Part shown: piece after piece, positions 14,677 through 25,300 of the stretch
How the letters are laid out: each line of letters starts with the position of its first letter
Numbering within the stretch: position 1 is the stretch's first letter
Assembly (NCBI GenBank): GCA_026692905.1
Contig: JAPLNL010000018.1
Span: 1-64,000, forward strand
Origin: Planctomycetota bacterium
Lineage (GTDB): Bacteria > Planctomycetota > Planctomycetia > Pirellulales > Pirellulaceae
DNA: 64,000 nucleotides
Reading direction: 5' to 3'
Notes under the pieces: model-generated
What the model was told of the DNA's origin: nothing
What the model saw: only the letters and a program-made list of their open reading frames with translations
Databases searched by the model: none
Position numbers and translations under genes: made by a program

Positions 14677-17022
14677 TTAGATCGAACCATTGCGACGACG
14701 GACAATCCAGCTTGTAATCCATGCTCCTAAGATCGCGAACATGACTATCGGTCGATCCCATATTGTTGTTCGTGTGATTTGGGGTGGTCGGTTTTGGTAG
14801 AGACGTTGCTCGAAGCGGTCTACGATCGTCCCTACTTGATCCAGTCGCAATGCCTCGCCACCACTGATCATCGCTATTCGCTTCATCAAATCCGGACGCG
14901 AGTCTGCCTCTAGCTTTTCAAACCAAGGATCCCGGACTTCAATCGCGGTTTCGGCCAACGACTCCTCTTTGTCGCCTTGAACAACGCTAGCTGTGAAGTA
15001 ACCAACTTCCAACGCTCCGAAATCAACTCGAAACATCTCGGGCTGTTCGGTCGGGATCGGCACAAAACGTTTGGGCAAAGAAGTCTCATCGCGAACCAAA
15101 AGCACAGCGCATTTCGGTTTCCCGCTGGCGTCCAGGAATCGCTCTCTATCGCGGAGAAGCAACGATGCGGTCACTTTGTCTCCCGTCAAAAACGTGGCTC
15201 TATCCGAACGAATCGCCACGCTTTGGCCCGGCATCAAGTCCTGTTGTGAGATGATCCACTGCACCAGCGATTGCCACAGCGTTGCATAGATCTTCTCTTT
15301 GTCTGCAAACTGCGGTGCCAGGAAGGCCCAACGCCACATACCAGCCCCCTCGACCACGATCGTCTGGCCGCTGCCGACCGGCTGATAAGTCACAACGGGA
15401 ATGTTCCTTCCCGTCGTGTCTGAAATGCTCTGCAATAAAACTTGAGGCAGTCCCAATCGAGGCGTTGGTTTGTTGGCCGTCGCCAGCGATGGCAACTGAG
15501 AAAGCGGGTCCCCCTCCATCGTCAAGGAATCAAAGACGGCGGAGTCAAAGCCGTATTGGCTAATCTTGGTCCGGAATCGCGACTCCGCTTGTTCGCTCCA
15601 TTCGATGGGCAGCATGGCAGTGAGCTGCGCGTTGGCGATGCGGACGGGTTCACCGCGAGAGCAAATCAGACAGCCACCTTTGGTATTGATCCATTCCATC
15701 AGGTTTTGCAAACCTTTCGTGGATAAAAAAACTTCCGCATCGCGTCCAAGGATCACGACCCGATATTGCTCGAGAGTTTCCATATCTTCAAGCGGCGATT
15801 CCAAATGGTCGAGAATCATCCAGTCGGTGGCGACATTTTCGACTGCGGCGCGAATGTCGATATCAGGCTCTTCTTTCGTCGAGGTAGGGTCCGGCTTTTT
15901 AAGTTCGGGCCGTGGGTACTTTTTGCGAAGGAAACGTTTATCGCTAACCCGGATCAGACTTGTCAATTGCATCGTTGGATTTGTGCCCAAGTTGGCAGCT
16001 AGGAATTTGCTGTCCCAATAGGGTTTACCCTCGAGCAAAATCGCGCCGATCGGCTCATCAAGTCGCTGCACGAGTACGGAGGTCTGGTTGTCCAAGTCGG
16101 TTGCTTCGCCTGCGATCGGCGTCGCCATGATGCGAAAGCATGTCAGCCGTTGCTCAGGCGGTCTATCCATAACGAAGCGGATTTCTTGATTGGATTCTTT
16201 GCCCAAGCGAACAGTGCGAGTTTGCAAGATCTCATTAGCTTGCATCAATGCAACTTGGGTTGACTCACCCTCCAAGCCGGAATGCCCGACACGTACCTTG
16301 ATGGACAACGGATGGTCTGCAAAAGCGATCATGCGTGGGCTGCGAGCGGCCAACGATAAGTTCTGCGCTCCTACTTGTTTGCCCAACGTCACGGTGTAGA
16401 TGGGAATATCCAGCGACTTGGCTTCGTACGCGGCCGAGAGTACGGAATCGACGCTGCCGACATTGTGCGCTCCATCGCTGATCAGCACGATAGCTTGTCC
16501 TGATTCGGTGTTGTTGCGAATGGCTTCTCGCAGGACCGCTGTCAAATCGCTGCGATGACCTCTCGGCGAAGCACCATCGTTGTTGCTCGATGGTTTGCTA
16601 TTCTGCGTCCCGACAACCAATGGGTGAACATCGGTGTCAAAAGCACTCTTTCGGACGTCGACCGTTTCGGTGCTTTCGCCAATCTGCTCGGCTGCTGCGA
16701 TAGCGGATTGCTGCCGTGTTTGATTGGGCCTGTCATCGACATCGGTGATCTCCATGCTCATGGTTTGATCGACGTAGACCGAAACCAAGGGCCGGCCTGG
16801 TGTGGGTGGAATCTCCTCGACCCAAGTTGGGTTAAGTGCAATCAGCAGTGGGCCAACGACGCTCATGCCGAGCAAGACGGTCAAAAGAGAGCGACGCATC
16901 GTACCGATTGCTTGATCGCGACGAAACCAGTACGCAGCCAACGCCCCAATGCAGATCAAAACCAAACACCACCAAACGAAGATTGGAATTCGAGGCTCAA
17001 AACTCCAGAAGGCGATCATCAT
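14677..17022 (-). CDS. VWA/glutamine-amidotransferase-like membrane protein
   Basis: Large membrane protein of the kind found in BatA/MoxR-type operons of planctomycetes. Start ATG 17022 (MMIAFWSFEPRIPIFVWWCL) overlaps the upstream gene's TGA in the string ATGATGA, indicating translational coupling. Two N-terminal membrane helices (about residues 8-30 and 43-65) are followed by a von Willebrand A domain with a variant MIDAS (VSVYVDQTMSMEI, D-x-T-x-S), a beta-rich region, and a class-I glutamine-amidotransferase-like fold (VVILGRDAEVFLSTKGLQNL, CLICSRG) typical of this family. A C-terminal helix (PIVMFAILGAWITSWIV) gives a third anchor. The periplasmic role is unknown, possibly envelope stress or complex assembly. 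Confidence 0.82.
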   Translation of the reverse strand: MMIAFWSFEPRIPIFVWWCLVLICIGALAAYWFRRDQAIGTMRRSLLTVLLGMSVVGPLLIALNPTWVEEIPPTPGRPLVSVYVDQTMSMEITDVDDRPNQTRQQSAIAAAEQIGESTETVDVRKSAFDTDVHPLVVGTQNSKPSSNNDGASPRGHRSDLTAVLREAIRNNTESGQAIVLISDGAHNVGSVDSVLSAAYEAKSLDIPIYTVTLGKQVGAQNLSLAARSPRMIAFADHPLSIKVRVGHSGLEGESTQVALMQANEILQTRTVRLGKESNQEIRFVMDRPPEQRLTCFRIMATPIAGEATDLDNQTSVLVQRLDEPIGAILLEGKPYWDSKFLAANLGTNPTMQLTSLIRVSDKRFLRKKYPRPELKKPDPTSTKEEPDIDIRAAVENVATDWMILDHLESPLEDMETLEQYRVVILGRDAEVFLSTKGLQNLMEWINTKGGCLICSRGEPVRIANAQLTAMLPIEWSEQAESRFRTKISQYGFDSAVFDSLTMEGDPLSQLPSLATANKPTPRLGLPQVLLQSISDTTGRNIPVVTYQPVGSGQTIVVEGAGMWRWAFLAPQFADKEKIYATLWQSLVQWIISQQDLMPGQSVAIRSDRATFLTGDKVTASLLLRDRERFLDASGKPKCAVLLVRDETSLPKRFVPIPTEQPEMFRVDFGALEVGYFTASVVQGDKEESLAETAIEVRDPWFEKLEADSRPDLMKRIAMISGGEALRLDQVGTIVDRFEQRLYQNRPPQITRTTIWDRPIVMFAILGAWITSWIVRRRNGSI

Positions 17023-19142
17023 GCGGAAAACCACCGAAGGGTAATGATCTCGCTGACCAAACCGAGGATGCAGGCGATGATCAACCCATTCCACCACTGA
17101 TCTGATTTTTGGTCTGCCGACTTTGCGTCGCGAAACGTAACGACACGATTGCCAGCCAAGCGTCCTTGCAATACGTCCGCCGGAAGCGTTTTGGGATCGG
17201 ACTCGGACGCCGGTGCAGTTATGGCTGTCGCAACGGCTGGTTCACGTTTGTTGAGGAGTTGGTAGACACCGGGACCGACAGGATCCGGCCATGCCCAGAC
17301 AAAGCTATTTTGCGCTGTGTTCCACTCCCAGCTTCCAAAACTTTCCGCCATGGCCGATCGCTTGTCGACAGACTCCGCAACCAAGTTCGCCGTTTCGGGG
17401 ATCGTGCCCGACAACTGACGAATGAGTGGCTCGCCACCAAATGCCTCTGGGCTTGAATTGCGATTGCTGTAAGCTGCATTGATCAGTTCATTGAACATCG
17501 GGAAAAAGCTTGATTGAGAACACCAATTGCTTTCGTCCAAGTCGGCATTGAGAACAGCGACCGTTCCTGCATCGCAGCTGGTCAAGAACAGGAGGGCTGA
17601 TGAGTCACTTAATTCCGCGACTACTTGATCTCGCAGTCCCGTGTCGAGCCAGCGCGAAGCGAGTCCACCTCCTATTCGCGTCGTTTGCATGGCCGCGTTG
17701 GCTTGTTCGCCGAAGACGTCGAACGGTGGTTGGCGTAATCGAACATCGCGAACAAACAAATCTTTTCGTTTGGAATCATTGTCAGGCGGAACAAGCTGGA
17801 CAGGTGGTTGGTAGCCGCTGCCCATGGCCGTTGCAAGGAGGTCCAAGTTGACCGCGTCGACTTGCTCGCCAGCGATGTACAACAGCCCCTTGCCCTTTCG
17901 AACGCGCGATGCGATAGCCTCCACAACCGAACGAGCGAGTGCACCCGATCGGTGCACCAGAAAGATGTCAGCATCGCTCAAGTTCTCCGCGTTGGCATTG
18001 TCTGGATCGAGCGTTCGAATCTGACTGGATGGACTGTTTTGTTTTTCGTCAGAAACGGAGGGGCCGCTGATTACGTCGAGGGCTTGTTTCAAGAAGAACG
18101 AGCTCATCGCTTCTTTTTTGCCCATCGATTTTGTAATCATCACAACCTTGGGAGGTTGATCGATACGAAACGCGATTGCGCGAGCATCGTCGGCGGGAAT
18201 GGCGTCGTTGTTGCCCTGTAGTTGAACCCAACCCGCAACCCACTGCGGCCGCGAGAATTTCATTGGGGCGGTTATGGTTTCCACGCTTTGCGCGTTTACT
18301 GTCCTGTTGATGGCCTTTTGAATTTCACCTAAATCCATGGAGATTTGCACCTCGGCCGCTTGGTCAGAATAGTTAGCGACATCGAACTCGAGCATGACAT
18401 CGGATTCCACGATGGCTCTTCCCGAGATACGAAAACCAGTAATAGCGACATTGGAAACCGTTTCGGTCGAAACGGACTCCAGTTGGATTTTCGTTGCTGT
18501 CGGAATCGCGTCCAGAAATAGGTTACTCCAATTCGAGCGTTGGAAATCGCTGATGACGATAAGTTCAGCTTTAGCCGCTGAGGATTCGGAGAGCATCGAT
18601 CCGATGATATTCATAGCCGACTTGATGTCTGCTTTTTCGCAACGCGGTGACGCGGATTGGACCGCCTCGCGAAGGATGGCAAGGTTTGAAGAAACGGATT
18701 TGAAAGTGGGGCGTGCCTTCGCGCCGATCATGATCACATTGGCTTGAAGATTGGGCGAGTATTCCAGGTACTTGAGAGCGATGGTTTGAGCCTGGGCGAT
18801 GGCGGTGGTCCCAGCCACCTTTGCCGACATACTTTGGCTAACATCGATCACGATCACACGTGCGGTCGCGTCGTCTGGAATCGCTTCGATGGCCTGCGAG
18901 TTGTCGAGCCATGGTCTAGCGAGGGCCATTGCAAGCAGTCCAACGGCCAGCATGCGGAGCAGCAGAACTATCCAATCCCGAAGTCGACTGCGAGATCGCT
19001 TTTCTTCGATGGCCTCGCGCAGAAACCGAATGGTCGCCAAAGGATAGGTGACAGGCCTAGGCTTTGTTAAGAAGTGCACAGCCACAGGGATCGCTAATGC
19101 GCCTGCACCAATCCCAAGTGCCCACAGGTGCAAAAAATTCAT
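17019..19142 (-). CDS. BatA-domain VWA membrane protein
   Basis: Begins with the BatA N-terminal double-membrane domain: MNFLHLWALGIGAGALAIPV, then HFLTKPRPVTYPLATIRFL and a second helix DWIVLLLRMLAVGLLAMALA, ending RPWLD. This is followed by a von Willebrand A domain with a canonical MIDAS start (VIVIDVSQSMS, D-x-S-x-S) and a long periplasmic region, including a glutamine-amidotransferase-like stretch (GKGLLYIAGEQVDAVNLDLL). A C-terminal helix (GLIIACILGLVSEIITLRW) ends the protein. It is the first gene of a two-gene operon with the next VWA protein. No MoxR ATPase or DUF58 gene, the usual companions, is next to it. Confidence 0.87.
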   Translation of the reverse strand: MNFLHLWALGIGAGALAIPVAVHFLTKPRPVTYPLATIRFLREAIEEKRSRSRLRDWIVLLLRMLAVGLLAMALARPWLDNSQAIEAIPDDATARVIVIDVSQSMSAKVAGTTAIAQAQTIALKYLEYSPNLQANVIMIGAKARPTFKSVSSNLAILREAVQSASPRCEKADIKSAMNIIGSMLSESSAAKAELIVISDFQRSNWSNLFLDAIPTATKIQLESVSTETVSNVAITGFRISGRAIVESDVMLEFDVANYSDQAAEVQISMDLGEIQKAINRTVNAQSVETITAPMKFSRPQWVAGWVQLQGNNDAIPADDARAIAFRIDQPPKVVMITKSMGKKEAMSSFFLKQALDVISGPSVSDEKQNSPSSQIRTLDPDNANAENLSDADIFLVHRSGALARSVVEAIASRVRKGKGLLYIAGEQVDAVNLDLLATAMGSGYQPPVQLVPPDNDSKRKDLFVRDVRLRQPPFDVFGEQANAAMQTTRIGGGLASRWLDTGLRDQVVAELSDSSALLFLTSCDAGTVAVLNADLDESNWCSQSSFFPMFNELINAAYSNRNSSPEAFGGEPLIRQLSGTIPETANLVAESVDKRSAMAESFGSWEWNTAQNSFVWAWPDPVGPGVYQLLNKREPAVATAITAPASESDPKTLPADVLQGRLAGNRVVTFRDAKSADQKSDQWWNGLIIACILGLVSEIITLRWFSA

Positions 19143-19363
19143 ATGTGGTTAGGCATAGTGGAGGTAAAGGAGGTCAAGAGACGCCGGGTAGTTGTATCCG
19201 CACCAATCATACCCTCGTTTTGAAACTCACGTTACGACCGAAAACAACATCTTGAGCGAGAATTTTGGATGAAAAACGAGTCACTCTATCGAAAAGGGAC
19301 TAGGCTGAACTCGTACGATTCGTCACTTTGCGTTAGCTTTAACGTCTTACTCTCCGTCCGGAA

Positions 19364-21187
19364 ATGATTCTTGGGTCGCTACTGTTGTCCAGCCGAAAAC
19401 GAAATCTTGCCAATCGTATTCTTGCCACTTCATGGCCAGTTGTAGCTATTTTTTCGACCGTTGGACTTGGTCTTGCTTTGATCTTCGTTTCAATCCGATG
19501 GCATAACGTCGAGTCGGCCTGGCGCGAAAATCAAGTTGAGATTGCTCGATCGGATCTGCTGGCTATCAAGACCCTTTTCCAGACGGCGAATCCGGGGGAG
19601 ATGGACGCTCGATCCAAAGCTGCCATTGATACATTGACCAAGGGAGGCGAGTTGGCCTGGGCTACGTCAAGTGCCGACTTGGGTGTGACCGAGAATATCG
19701 GCGAGTTGCAAGCGGTACAAAGCTGGAGTATCGAGCCGAACGGTTACCAGCGGTTGAAATTGACTTGCCGAACGGACTCGATCGTGAACTTGGGAAACGA
19801 AATGAGTCTTGTACGCCGATTCGCGGTTAGCGGCATGGCGACGCTCAGTTGGTGGGACAAGTTCATATCCTGCCTGATTGTTTTCAGCGCGGTGGCACTT
19901 GGGTTGTTGCGAGGCAAGGCGGTTGACGAAAGAAAACGCTTGATCGCGTCGCTTTCCGAGTGGTCCAACCAGACGTCGCATACTTCACCCTCTCCGGCTC
20001 TGCTGGCCGCGGATAACCGCGATTCCGTTGCGAGCTTTGATCCCGGAGTCTCGAGGATTTTGCTGCGAGCGACGGAGGGAATGCAGAAGCGACTTGAGGC
20101 GGTTCAGCACTCCGTGGAACAGTCATCGAAAGTCATGTCGGCCATGCCGGTTGGCGTCTTTGCGTTTGATCAAAAATTGAAATTGCTCTTCGTTAACCGT
20201 GCGGGGAGAGAACTGCTGGGGCTGGGAGCCACGTTTCAATTTGGCCAAGACTTGATCGAAGTGATCCGACAACCAACGGTGGTGAATCTCATTCAAGAAG
20301 TGTCGGCGGAGCCGCAAATCCAGGAGGCTGAGCTGGAGCTGCCGCTGAGCAAAGTGACCTTGCGGCTTCGCGCGCACCCGTTGCTCGAACCGGAGCACGC
20401 ATCGATGGCGACGGTTTCAAGCGGTGTCCTGCTAACGGTCACAGACGAAACCCGGCTCAAGCAACTGGAGAACGCGCGACGTGACTTTACCGCAAATGTA
20501 TCACACGAGCTGAAAACCCCGCTCTCAGCTATCAAAGCCTACGCCGAAACGCTTCTTATGGGCGCCCTCGAGGACGAAGAGGCAAGCCATCGTTTCGTCG
20601 AACGAATTGCGGAACAAGCGCATCGACTCGATTCGCTGATTCGAGACTTGTTGCATTTGACCAAGTTGCAATCCCAACCGGACAAGCCTCAGCTATCGAA
20701 TCTTTTACTCGATGATGTCCTGAAGACTTGCGTTGAGGAACATCTAACCATTGGACAAGCGAAGAAAATTTCCATCGACTCAACAGGTGTCGAATACGGC
20801 TGTCGCATCGAAGCTGATCTGGAGTCTCTTCGCACAGTCATTGGCAACTTGCTTGGGAACGCCGTCCGATACAATCATCCAGAGGGTTGGGTCAAAGTGT
20901 CGACACGCCGCGAGCCGAACCATGTGGTGTTGATTATTGCAGACAATGGAATAGGAATTCCGCCAGAAGACCTAGACCGCATATTTGAACGTTTTTATCG
21001 CGTCGAGAAAGCAAGAAGCCAAGACTCGGGTGGCACAGGCTTGGGGTTATCGATTGTCAAGCATTTGGTTCAGGGGATGTCGGCAGACATTCAGGTGTCT
21101 AGTGTTCTCGGGAGAGGAAGCTCATTTGAACTACGCTTGAAAAGCGCCGTTGCAGCTGGCCCAACATCTGAGGGACAAGATCGATGA
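19364..21187 (+). CDS. PhoR-like sensor histidine kinase
   Basis: Membrane histidine kinase. Two N-terminal helices (about residues 24-45 and 165-185) enclose a periplasmic sensor of about 115 residues. A PAS-like region follows at about 245-365 (SAMPVGVFAFDQKLKLLFVN). The H-box is FTANVSHELKTPLSAIKAYA with the phospho-acceptor His at residue 381. The ATP-binding domain shows NLLGNAVRYN (N box), DNGIGIPPEDLDRIFERFYR (G1/F) and GGTGLGLSIVKHLV (G2). The ATG at 19364 is chosen; no clear Shine-Dalgarno. No response regulator is adjacent, so the partner is encoded elsewhere. Its end overlaps the following metallophosphoesterase gene by 4 bases, so those two are coupled. Confidence 0.94.
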   Translation: MILGSLLLSSRKRNLANRILATSWPVVAIFSTVGLGLALIFVSIRWHNVESAWRENQVEIARSDLLAIKTLFQTANPGEMDARSKAAIDTLTKGGELAWATSSADLGVTENIGELQAVQSWSIEPNGYQRLKLTCRTDSIVNLGNEMSLVRRFAVSGMATLSWWDKFISCLIVFSAVALGLLRGKAVDERKRLIASLSEWSNQTSHTSPSPALLAADNRDSVASFDPGVSRILLRATEGMQKRLEAVQHSVEQSSKVMSAMPVGVFAFDQKLKLLFVNRAGRELLGLGATFQFGQDLIEVIRQPTVVNLIQEVSAEPQIQEAELELPLSKVTLRLRAHPLLEPEHASMATVSSGVLLTVTDETRLKQLENARRDFTANVSHELKTPLSAIKAYAETLLMGALEDEEASHRFVERIAEQAHRLDSLIRDLLHLTKLQSQPDKPQLSNLLLDDVLKTCVEEHLTIGQAKKISIDSTGVEYGCRIEADLESLRTVIGNLLGNAVRYNHPEGWVKVSTRREPNHVVLIIADNGIGIPPEDLDRIFERFYRVEKARSQDSGGTGLGLSIVKHLVQGMSADIQVSSVLGRGSSFELRLKSAVAAGPTSEGQDR

Positions 21188-22077
21188 ATGAATCGGATAT
21201 AAAACTGGAACTAACTCAGCCTAAACGCTCTCGGCTAGTGACGCGTCGACGAATGTTGGCATGCCTTGCCGCGACCGCAACTGCTGTGTACACCGACATG
21301 CGTTTTATCGAACCGAATTGGATCGGAGTTGGCCGGCATCGAGTCCCAATTCTTCCTGCCGGTTCGAATCCCGTCCGCATTGTTCAATTGTCCGATTTGC
21401 ATGCTTCGAGTGAGGTGCCGCTGGATTTCATCGAGTATGCGATCAATCTAGGCTTGCAACAAAAGCCTGACATCATCTGCTTAACCGGTGACTTCATTAC
21501 ACATAGCTGGGATGAATGGGACGCATATTCCAAGATTATGCAGCAGCTATCTGCCGCTGCACCGACCTTTGCCAGCACGGGAAATCACGATGGCTGCAAG
21601 TGGATTGCAAGGTATGGAGGTTACGCAAGGCCGACCAAAGTGGTCGACATGCTCGAGAAAGCAAACATCCGAGTGTTGATGAATGAGCGAGAACAAGTTG
21701 CGATTCCAAACAAAGCGGGTTTCGAGCTGATTGGCTTGGGGGACATTTGGGCCGATGATTTCAAGCCTCAGTTGCTCGAGGAGACCAAGCAAGTTGGCAC
21801 GCCACGAGTATTGCTGTCCCATAATCCTGACACCAAGGACCTAATTGAAAAAGCGAACTGGGATTTGATGTTGTCTGGACACACACACGGTGGTCAATTG
21901 ACTTTGCCCTGGGGAAGCACACCGTTTGCACCAGTAAGGGACAAGCGATTTGTTCGAGGATTGCACCCGTGGAAGAACCATTGGTTGCATATTACTAAAG
22001 GCGTAGGTTCCTTGCGTAAAATGCGTCTGAATTGGATTCCTGAGATCAGCGTCGTCGAGCTAGTTTCGGTATCTTAA
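21184..22077 (+). CDS. YkuE/YaeI-like metallophosphoesterase
   Basis: Calcineurin-like phosphoesterase with all main metal motifs in order: QLSDLHASS (D-x-H), CLTGDFITH (GD), ASTGNHDG (GNHD), LLSHNPD (H) and LSGHTHGGQ (GHTH). The N-terminus has a twin-arginine-like segment (VTRRRMLACLAATATAVYTD), so it is probably exported or membrane-anchored, as in the YkuE/YaeI group that acts on envelope lipids. Its ATG overlaps the histidine-kinase stop (ATGA), so it is co-translated with the sensor. The substrate is not readable; lipid pyrophosphate hydrolysis (UDP-diacylglucosamine-type) is a family-based guess. Confidence 0.9.
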   Translation: MNESDIKLELTQPKRSRLVTRRRMLACLAATATAVYTDMRFIEPNWIGVGRHRVPILPAGSNPVRIVQLSDLHASSEVPLDFIEYAINLGLQQKPDIICLTGDFITHSWDEWDAYSKIMQQLSAAAPTFASTGNHDGCKWIARYGGYARPTKVVDMLEKANIRVLMNEREQVAIPNKAGFELIGLGDIWADDFKPQLLEETKQVGTPRVLLSHNPDTKDLIEKANWDLMLSGHTHGGQLTLPWGSTPFAPVRDKRFVRGLHPWKNHWLHITKGVGSLRKMRLNWIPEISVVELVSVS

Positions 22078-22350
22078 ACGGCGATGATAGATCGTTCGCA
22101 GTCGCACCGGCCAGGTCGCACGCTACTGAATTGAATAGTAGATTCACTAGCTTGCGCGTCGTGCTAAGGTATTTTTCATGCTGCCGCCCTCATTGAAGCG
22201 TTTGTTTTGACTTCGGCCAGTTTTTCGGTCGCCCTGCTTTACCGAATTGGGCTATAATAATGACTGGACCACCACTGGCTAAACACGTGACTGACAAGTA
22301 GTCCATGTGTTTTGCCGATGCCCACCACCTGCCTTGTTCCCACCCCCTGA
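22078..22350. other. Intergenic region with dispersed repeat copy
   Basis: Contains one further copy of the repeat core of the window's first 230 bases (cactagcttgcgcgtcgtgc at 22145-22164), with conserved left flank gaattg-at-gtagatt. The left palindrome arm, intact at 1-20, is degenerate here (cacgctactg). A TATAAT lies at 22253-22258, but no acceptable -35 is correctly spaced. It precedes the large PSD1 gene. Confidence 0.7.
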
Positions 22351-25300
22351 TTGGTTCGCATTTGCGCCAGCCGATTTCGGATTTCCGAGAAGGACAAATT
22401 CTTGCGATCTTTGGTTGCCCCAATCTTGATGTTGCTTTGCATCCTCATGTTGGCCCGCGTGGATGCGGCCGATAACGAGGAGATGCTGGTGCTCATGAAT
22501 AGCTCGGGCAAAGTCGAACGTTATGACCTTTCAAGCGGCAACCATCTTGGAACTTTACTTAGCGGATTGCCTCCGTCGAACACCATCCTTTTCGACCCAG
22601 ACGGCCGACTGCTGATATCGACTGGTTTGCCCGGCGGCGAAGGAACCGTACTTCGTTTCGACCCGCGCGGTGATGGACTCATTGAGACTCTGCTCGATAT
22701 TCCCGAAGGCTACGGTGGCAGACTCTTTCGAGCAACTGGGATGACCTGGTACGAAGGGGACTTGTTGGTCGCTAGCCAGGGGGATGGCAAAGTCAAACGT
22801 TACGCCTACCCGTCAGGAGAATGGAAAGCAGACTCCGCACTCGCATCCCCCGGCGGCATCACCCAAATCGCCATTCATGATGGGCGATTGTTCATAACCG
22901 ACTATGTGGCTCAGGCATTGCGGCGTGCATCCGAAAAGCTCGATGGATCCATGAGCGAAATCTGGGCGCAGCGAGCACCTCAGGCTCCGTGGGGCCTGGC
23001 TTTCGATAAAAAAGGCGATGCATTTTGGAGCACTTCCGCGAATCGCATTCTTCGTTTCGACGGAAAAGAAACCATCGAATGGACTGGAGTTGGTGGCGAG
23101 CTGAATACGCCTGTAGGCTTGACGATCGGACCAGATGAACTGCTCTATGCTGCGAGTTTGAGCGGAACAGTCAGCGTCTGGCCGAGCGATAGTCCCAGCA
23201 GCGGCAGCCCGTTGCGACAGGTCGGTGGTCCCGAAATGAAATCCCCGATCAGTTTCGCGTTTTCATCAAAAACTCCTAGCAAGGAGTTTGCATACATGCC
23301 AGCCACCAAAGAGACCGCGGACTCCGAAAAGCTTGCGTTCTTTGAGGCAAAGATTCGACCGCTACTTATCGCAAGATGCATCGAGTGTCATGGCGAAGCT
23401 TCGCAGGAAGGTGGCCTGCGTCTGGATACTCGCCACGCTTGGGAAAAGGGTGGCGAGTCGGGCCCTGCGATTCATCCTGGCAAGCCTGTTGGCAGTCTAT
23501 TGATCAAGGCTGTTCAATACACCGACAAAGATCTCAAGATGCCACCAGACAAACAATTGTCGATGGACGAAGTAACCTTGCTCACCAAATGGATTCGACA
23601 AGGTGCGATCGACCCGAGACAAGATGCTGGCTCTGCCGTTCCACCCGCGTCGAGCACTTGGGCCGAGGAATTTGAAAAACGACTGGATTGGTGGAGTCTA
23701 AAGCCGCTGGCTAATACAGTCCCGCCAGTCGTTGCCGAAAACCATGGGTCCGATCTTCCCGTCGATCGATTCATCTTGGCCGCACTCGAACAAGCGAATC
23801 TGAAGCCTGCGCCTGCTGCTGAGCCTGAGGTATTGTTACGGAGAATTGCGATCGTCCTGACAGGTTTGCCACCAACGCTAGCTCAGCGTGAAACATTTTT
23901 GCAGCAATGGCAAGTCGATCGCAAGGCGGCAATTGAGCAGCTCGTCGATGAGTTTCTTGCCTCACCTCATTTCGGTGAGCATTTTGCGAGACACTGGATG
24001 GACGCCGTTCGATACACCGACACGTATGGCTACGAATGGGATGTCCCCGCGAAAGGAGCCTACGAGTACCGTGACTATCTGATCCGTGCATTCAACGGCG
24101 ATGTCGGATTTGATGTTTTCCTTCGCGAGCAGTTGGCTGGCGACCTTTTGCCTCAACCGCGAGTCCACGCCGATTTGGGAATCAACGAGAGCATTATTGG
24201 ACCGATGTTTTACCATTTGGGCGAGCATCGCCATGGCAGCAGTCTGGCATACAACGGTGTCCACCAGGAGATGGTCAGCAACAAGATTGATGCCTTTTCA
24301 AAAGTTTTTTTGGCCACCACGGTCGCTTGCGCCAAGTGCCACGATCACAAACTGGAAGCGGTGTCGCAAAAAGATTACTACGCATTGGGAGCTGCATTCA
24401 TGACCCCGCGATGGGTTAGCCGACCAGCGGATGCGCCGGGCAAGAACGACACGGCGATCGCAAAGCTAAAGGAATTGCGAATGGCAATTCGCAGCGAGGT
24501 TGCAATGCTTTGGAGGGCCGTATCGCTTCAACCGTCAAGCTGGCGTGGTCCATTGGAAGCACCGAACGCTCCACCGCCAACCATCGAAGACGTCGCGTAT
24601 CCGCTCTCAAAACTGATCGCAGCCAATGCGTCTGCTAATATCGATATTGAATCGACTTGGAATGCTCTCACTGCCGAATGGAAAGCCGCTCGGGCGGCTC
24701 GAATCAAAGCGAACGAGTCGTTCCAAGTACTAACCGACTTTGCGCAACCTAATATCCCAACAGGCTGGGTCACCGATGGCGATGGCATGAAGCACGGTTG
24801 GGTCGACGAGGCCACGCCCCTCATTGCGTTGGATGGCGATTCCGCCATCAAGCGATTATTACCCAGAGGCTACCATTCGCATTCGCTTTCTTCCAAATTG
24901 CCTGGTGCATTGCGAATGCCTCCCGAACACCTTGTGCCCGGCCAGTTCGTAAGCCTCAAACTCGCAGGTGGCGAGTTTGGCGGGTATCTTCAAATGGATG
25001 AAAACGCACTTCTCAATGAAGGTGTCAGTATCGTCAATCAGATTCAGCCGACATGGCGAACCCTTGGAGATACTCCGATGAAAGGGGGCGTTACAAAGGT
25101 TACTATCGATTTTGTCACTTCGTCGCTCAACCCGAATTTTCCAGCTCGAGTGGGCGTCATTCCCGGATTGCCGAACAACGACTTGGGTTATGACAAACGA
25201 AGTTGGCTAAGCGTCACCGGCATCGTAACCCATGATGCGGGAGGAACTCCGCAGGATACACTGGATGCCTTCGAATCGTTATATGCAAACGCGACTCCCA

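Noticed and set aside
22253-22258. TATAAT as promoter of the large PSD1 gene
   Set aside because: No acceptable -35 lies 15-19 bases upstream; the match alone is weak evidence.
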